Positions 51,301-57,300 of a stretch of 64,000 nt of DNA are shown piece by piece. Origin of the DNA: Acanthaster planci (taxonomy: Eukaryota; Echinodermata; Asteroidea; Valvatida; Acanthasteridae). The stretch's first letter is position 1. Each line of letters begins with the position of its first letter. The position numbers and the translations under genes were made by a program. The stretch lies in contig NW_019091455.1 of the NCBI RefSeq assembly GCF_001949145.1, forward strand, positions 299,017-363,016, read 5' to 3'. Below the pieces are notes generated by a model that saw only the letters and a list, made by a program, of their open reading frames with translations, was not told the DNA's origin and ran no database searches.

Positions 51301-54300
51301 TTATGACCAGCATGCATCTCTGCTGTAATATTAAACCAGCCTGCATGTACATACATGTTGCTTATGGAATTGTGTTCAGTTGAATGAGGCTCAGAAAAAG
51401 AATGTTTGTTTCATTGTATTTTGCAGGATGACGAGGCAGCAATGGACTTCGTAACCTGCACCTCCAACATCAGGGCTTATATTTTCGGCATTGAAAGAAA
51501 TACACGGTTCACCATCAAATGTAAGTTTTGCTTTTCAGTATCTCATACCATTGTTAGGGATGCATAGCAATTGGAGAAGGACACTCGTCTGTCATACCTG
51601 ACGTACATTCACACCGGCAGTGCTTGTCATATTCATGAGGTCACCAACTGCTTAGTTTAAGAATATACACTTTTTCATTCGTGGAGGTGAGTTGGCAGAC
51701 AAACTTATCCATGTACATTAGCTAGCTGGTATTAAATGTTGGGCAGGCGTAACATTTATGATAAGAGTGTCCACAGCTCAAAGTGGTGGTGTCCTTGGGT
51801 AGGGCACTTTGCCCTCATTTGTTCCTCTCCATTGAGAGTCGCAGTACCATCAGTCACCGGGTGCAACCATTGATCAACGTACTTTATCCACGAGGAAAAG
51901 AATGAGGCCATGTCTGAATTACTTTGCTGGGGATAAAGACTGCACATGACTGGTGGCAGTGGCTGCAGCCTTTGGCATAGCCTCATGCTCTTCTAAGCCA
52001 CAGCCAAGTAATTGGGACGCAATCCACCATCATTCGTTTCATGCTCCAGACACTGGAAATGAAACTTTAGCCTGATGTTGTGTATTGGCTTGAGAGATTT
52101 GACTTTATTCGCTCAATTGATTCATACTGATTCACATTGTCTATACTCAAGCCACCTGCCCTCCTGTTCTGAGGAAATACAAGAACAATTTTATTTTGGC
52201 CAGGCCGTTTCACTTGTAGAAAATGCAACTATACTGTACACGTACAAGCCCCCGTACTTTACAAAAATCTTGAATACCGGTATTTAAAATCTTTACATTT
52301 CCTCCTTAAACATTGAGCACAATGGAAAAAAAGGTTCTGATAACACTGAAGGGTATCGCTCTGAAACAATTTGAGTGGACAGGCAGTTTCAATATCGACA
52401 TGTAGAATTTTTAACCCAAGATGAAACCACTTTCCCCAACCATTCCATTCATGTGATTTCATCGCAGCCATGGCAGGGAACATTATTCCAGCAATAGCCA
52501 CCACTAACGCTGTTGTGGCGGGCCTGATCGTCATGGAGGCACTCAAAGTTCTCCAAGGCCGACTGGACCAGTGCAGAATGGTGAGTCCCCTACCTCCTAG
52601 TATGTCCGTCATTTCAAGTCTCTACTAGTCACTCACAATCGTATCCCAAGTCATCCAATCTCAGGTCACAAGTTGTTTGTGTAGATTGTAAACCAAGATT
52701 CCCTTTGTCTTTGCACACCTCCCATTATTTATGTCTTGACTTGTGTGATCTGACCAATGACATATCCAGGAGGAGGGTGGGAGAAGTTGTCCTTCTCCGC
52801 TCCTTGAAGATCTGGGGGTTTTTTTACTGAAAGTGACCACACTTTAGAAACAGTTCTGGCATCTTTGGGGGAGAGGATTCTTTTGGGGAAGATGAAAAAA
52901 AAGCAAATAGTCATTCAGGGAAATACTGCCTACTGCCATTTCAGGGAAATTCTGTCCTTTCCCTGAACCCAGAACCTTGATATACCTTTGGATTTAATTT
53001 GTGACCGTGCTATGATTAGAACTCTAACGTAATAGCGCTACATTTGTGTTTTTGATAAAAACATAAGCATGCGAAAATATAAGTTGCCATTTTGTTTAAT
53101 TTAGCACCTCCTAATTCGTATTTCTTTCAGATTTTCCTGAAGAGGACGCCAAACGAGAGGAATAAACTTTTCTTGACGTGTCCACTGGACAAGCCCAATC
53201 CAAAATGTTACGTCTGCGCACCCAAACCAGAGGTACGCATCCAGGGGCCATTTCCTTGGCTCTTGATCTTGCTAGGATGGTTTGTGGCTTATGTGCATCA
53301 CTGTTTCTACACTTGTAGCCCAGCAACATGCTTTTCTTCACTACTTCAAGTCCTGTAGCCAGGAAGATAGGTGCATAAAGACTTTGGACAAAGGCCAAAG
53401 CTTCTGGGGCAACCTAAATAAACAAATCAGATATCATGCCATATTACTTGTCACGTTGCCCAACTTTTAAAAAGGAAACAAACCAGATTTTCATGGGAAA
53501 TCCCTGAATGGGAAGCATTTGAAATTGCAGTAAAGAGAGCGAGTCAAAATGTTCTTTATTAAATTCTTGGTTGGATTAAACATTACCTTTTAAACGTAGC
53601 ATGAGACATTGATGAATAGAAGTCTGTTGGTTTTTTTAACGTCTGTAGAAAAGAAATACAATTTACCATTACATTATTTGTTTCCAGGCCTCAGTCAAGG
53701 TAAACCTGAATACCATGACGGTCAAAGCTCTTGAAGAAAAGGTTTGTATAATTGACTGCGTTGTACAACGTCCTGTAAGGGGTAGGGACATTTCAATCAA
53801 TAAAATTCTTTTAAGAGTACTTTGGAATGGGTTAAAGCCTGCTTCTTTCAGATGTATAAAGCATGCAGTGCTGGTAATAGTATTTCACTGAACATTTTGT
53901 GGCTTGACGGAGATGTTGTCAGTGGCTTCTTGGGGTAAATTTGGACCACAGTTTTTCAGGGGGGGTCACCTACAGGCAAAAAATGGGCACGGACCTCTTC
54001 TTGGGTGGACGTGCCTCCATGAGCTCCCTCTCGAATTGTTACACCAGTCTGATTGCCGATTTCTGAAACTACAACGTCAGCACGCTTGGTAATCTGGGAC
54101 CCATTTAGTAAGGAGTTTTTGTCCCTTAGCTCACACCAACACTACCAACACTGCCATCACATGGCAAAGCTAGGAGTTAGGACTTTTGAACAGTTGGAAC
54201 AGAATTTCTCATCCTTGATTCCTTGATACCGTAAAATACTTACAAGTGAAAGGGACTTGCCTCATAAATATGTATGAGGTGTAATACCTCCAATTTGTTT

Positions 54301-57300
54301 GTTTGGGGGTTTTATTTTGGTAGTTTTGGGTAACATGAGTAAGGCCTGCAGTTGTATGTAAACATCAATTCTTTTGCCTCTTTCATTCAGATATTTAAGC
54401 AAGAGTTTGGGATGATAGCACCAGATGTCGAGATCAACGACGGCAGGTGCTCCATCCTGATTTCCAGTGAGGAAGGAGAAACAGAAGGTATGCCTTACAA
54501 CCTGCAAGAAAGGAACTATTAATGACAGTGCACAATCTCACATAGCAGAGCCAGTGATAGGAGTCAGGAGCACGCACTGGTTTGTGCACCTGTACTGCAC
54601 ATTTCATGAGACCAATTTTTAACTTAACCCCTTCGCCCCGGGAAGCAGGATTCACCGCCATAAAAATTTAGGTCCCTCAGCTTTCTTTTCAGCTATTATT
54701 CTCAGCCCAAGCTCGAGCAAACACGGTGAAAGAAAGCATACCCTGGCTCTTGTATATATGGTGATTGGCCTTTGTGTGNNNNNNNNNNNNNNNNNNNNNN
54801 NNNNNNNNNNNNNNNNNNNNNNNNNNNNNNNNNNNNNNNNNNNNNNNNCCACCGAACAATGAGCCTTTTCACTGTATAAATCAAAGCGTGCAGAGCACAC
54901 AGGGCCACACACCGAGAATTTGCGGCTTGGCAGGTGATCTTTGTGGCCAAACGAGGCTGGAATTCTGGGAGTCAGCTTTCAGAAAAAAGTCCCGGCGTCA
55001 AGGGGTTAATATACCCAAACCAATAGTGTGTACAGACGAGAGGAATTCACCTAAGCATGAACCCATCGTACTCCCATTATCTTTATCATTTCTCCTGACT
55101 ACACAATGCCATACCATTGTGGTGATATCCTTTATATCTAACAGCCTCCGCATGAAGAGAGCAGTTGTGCGTAGTGTCCATACAGTGATGCATGTTAGTA
55201 ATGCAGTTTTGCAAATTCTATGTTGTGTGGCTAGTGTGCGAAGCACTTGCCGGTCCCGGGTTAAATTGGCACCCTGAGCGACATATGAACACGGTTGTTT
55301 GTTGGTGTATCTTTACACCACCGGGGTTTTCTCCGAGTTCTTCGGTTTTCCTCCCTTACTGAAATCGGCACTTTTGATCTCTGGTAGTTGCTCTGTGAGC
55401 AGATGTGGATCAATTGGTGGCTGCCCTAGGCATCTTTACATAGTCTTGATTAATACCTTTCCTACGATAACAGGTGTGCATGTTCATTCTCACATATGTT
55501 TTTTTTTTTCTTTCGTTTAATTCCTCAGAGAACAACTTTAAGGTGCTCAGCACCTTCATGAGGAGTGGTGTTCAGCTCAAGGCCGATGACTTCCTGCAGA
55601 ATTACCAGCTGACGCTGAATATAACTCACTGGTCAGTGCCAAGATATTTGTGTTCTAAACTAACAGCCCTGAATTCTTCACTGGTCAATAATTGCCATAC
55701 ACTACACGAGGAGCTACGAATAACCTAAACAAATCCACTTTGCACTTGACGGTAGTTTCCGTCTCAGTGAGGGTTGATGTTAAACTACATTAACATGAAA
55801 CTCTATGCAAAATATACCATAGCAAGGAATGTTTGAATCTAGCCTGAACATGAAGAGTTTACATATTGATGGATGAAGCCAAACTTTGAAAAAAAAAACA
55901 AGCCCCAATGTGCAGTGCGCCTTGTCTGAAAATGAATATTGTTCACCACAGTGTGACCTTGTCTTTGATGCATTATAAATGGATCTCACCACAGTGACAC
56001 CCTTAAAGATGACAAAGAGTTCGAAGTGGTGGACAGGTCAGCAGCCTCCGAGCCCCAACCCTTGCCGGATGGTGAGAACCAACTTTCTGGAACCGGTGAC
56101 GATGCTCAGCCGGGGACCAGCGCGAATGGTATCCAGACTTCTATCACCAGTAGCACCACCAATAGTCAGGCTGGGCCTGCGCCAGGTACAGAGTTGATTG
56201 TCCATTGTTTCGGCGACATTGGAACGACAGCATTAGGCTGCTACAGGTGACATCTTGCCCCTTCCCCACCTACCTGGCTGAAATGTCCAGGCGAAGCCAG
56301 TGTGAATTCACTTGTACTCTTAAAGTTCCTGTTGTCAGCATTCATTCAGTTCAACTACCAAACACCTATGCTACGCCTGCACCATGAGCTGAAGCACTCA
56401 CCTTCTCTCAAATGCCAACACTCAAGATGCAACTGAAAAGATTTTCAGTATTCATCGAGAAAATTGGGATTATAACGGGGGAGGTTGCACTATTCCACAC
56501 ATCTTGCACCTCTCTCTGCACCGTCTAGGGATGTCTGTAATGGTGGCTATGTCGCCAACAAGTCCAGATGTGAAACTAAATACGTTATTTTCAGAGTTTT
56601 AGTTGAGACCACTTAAGACCTTCTCAAGACCACACAAGACCAGCACAAGACCAGCACAAGACCTCCAATCTGAATTCAAATCACAAGCTGTTCAAATGAA
56701 CTGCAACAAAAGCATTCCTTTGTCGTTGTTCTCACAGTTACTTTTGGCTGGTCTTATGCATGATTTTGTGATGGTCTCGACAGCAACACTGGTTATTTTC
56801 AGCCGGGATTACCTGACAAAGGCCTGTTCCTATTCCTTGCTTGAAAGACAAGCCTTTCTTCATTCTCTCCGGATTCAAGACTTGTAATTCTTATCACAGT
56901 ACTTAAGAAAAATGAACTTGGAGCAAGAAATTGCCACATGGCTGAACTGGTCAAATTGTGGTGGTGGGCATTCAAGGGAGGGGCATTTGGCGCAGCATTT
57001 TGGAACATTTGGCAAGGCTTTGTCGGATGAAAGCTGTTGACAGGGAACCACCCCCCTCTGTGGTTTTTGTGGTGTTTTTAGACTCTCAGGAAATCTCAAG
57101 ATGTGTGGAGGTGCTTGGGTCATAGACACTGGGGCACCCTGAGCCGCATTTCATGCATGATATAACGACATAGAGTTTTAGGTGGAGCAGAGGTGGACCA
57201 GTTATCCAAGGCAGCGAAATGGATTTTTTTTTCTGTAGTAGAATCATACCTTAACAAAAAGTTGGTAGTACCATTTCTAAAAGGCTGGCACTTTCAATTT

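Larger units (their letters stand above)
26688..51426 (+). other. UBA2 intron 9, 24.7 kb, host of antisense GPCR array
   Basis: Phase-0 intron between exon 9 (ending VWDK) and exon 10 (starting DDEAAMDF). On the minus strand it carries five intact GPCR genes and two GPCR pseudogenes. It also carries a Crypton relic, several MITEs, a minisatellite and an assembly gap, all listed separately. The stretches 26688-28560, 30000-30868 and 50100-51426 show no gene or recognisable element beyond short TACATGTA-type words. Confidence 0.85.
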
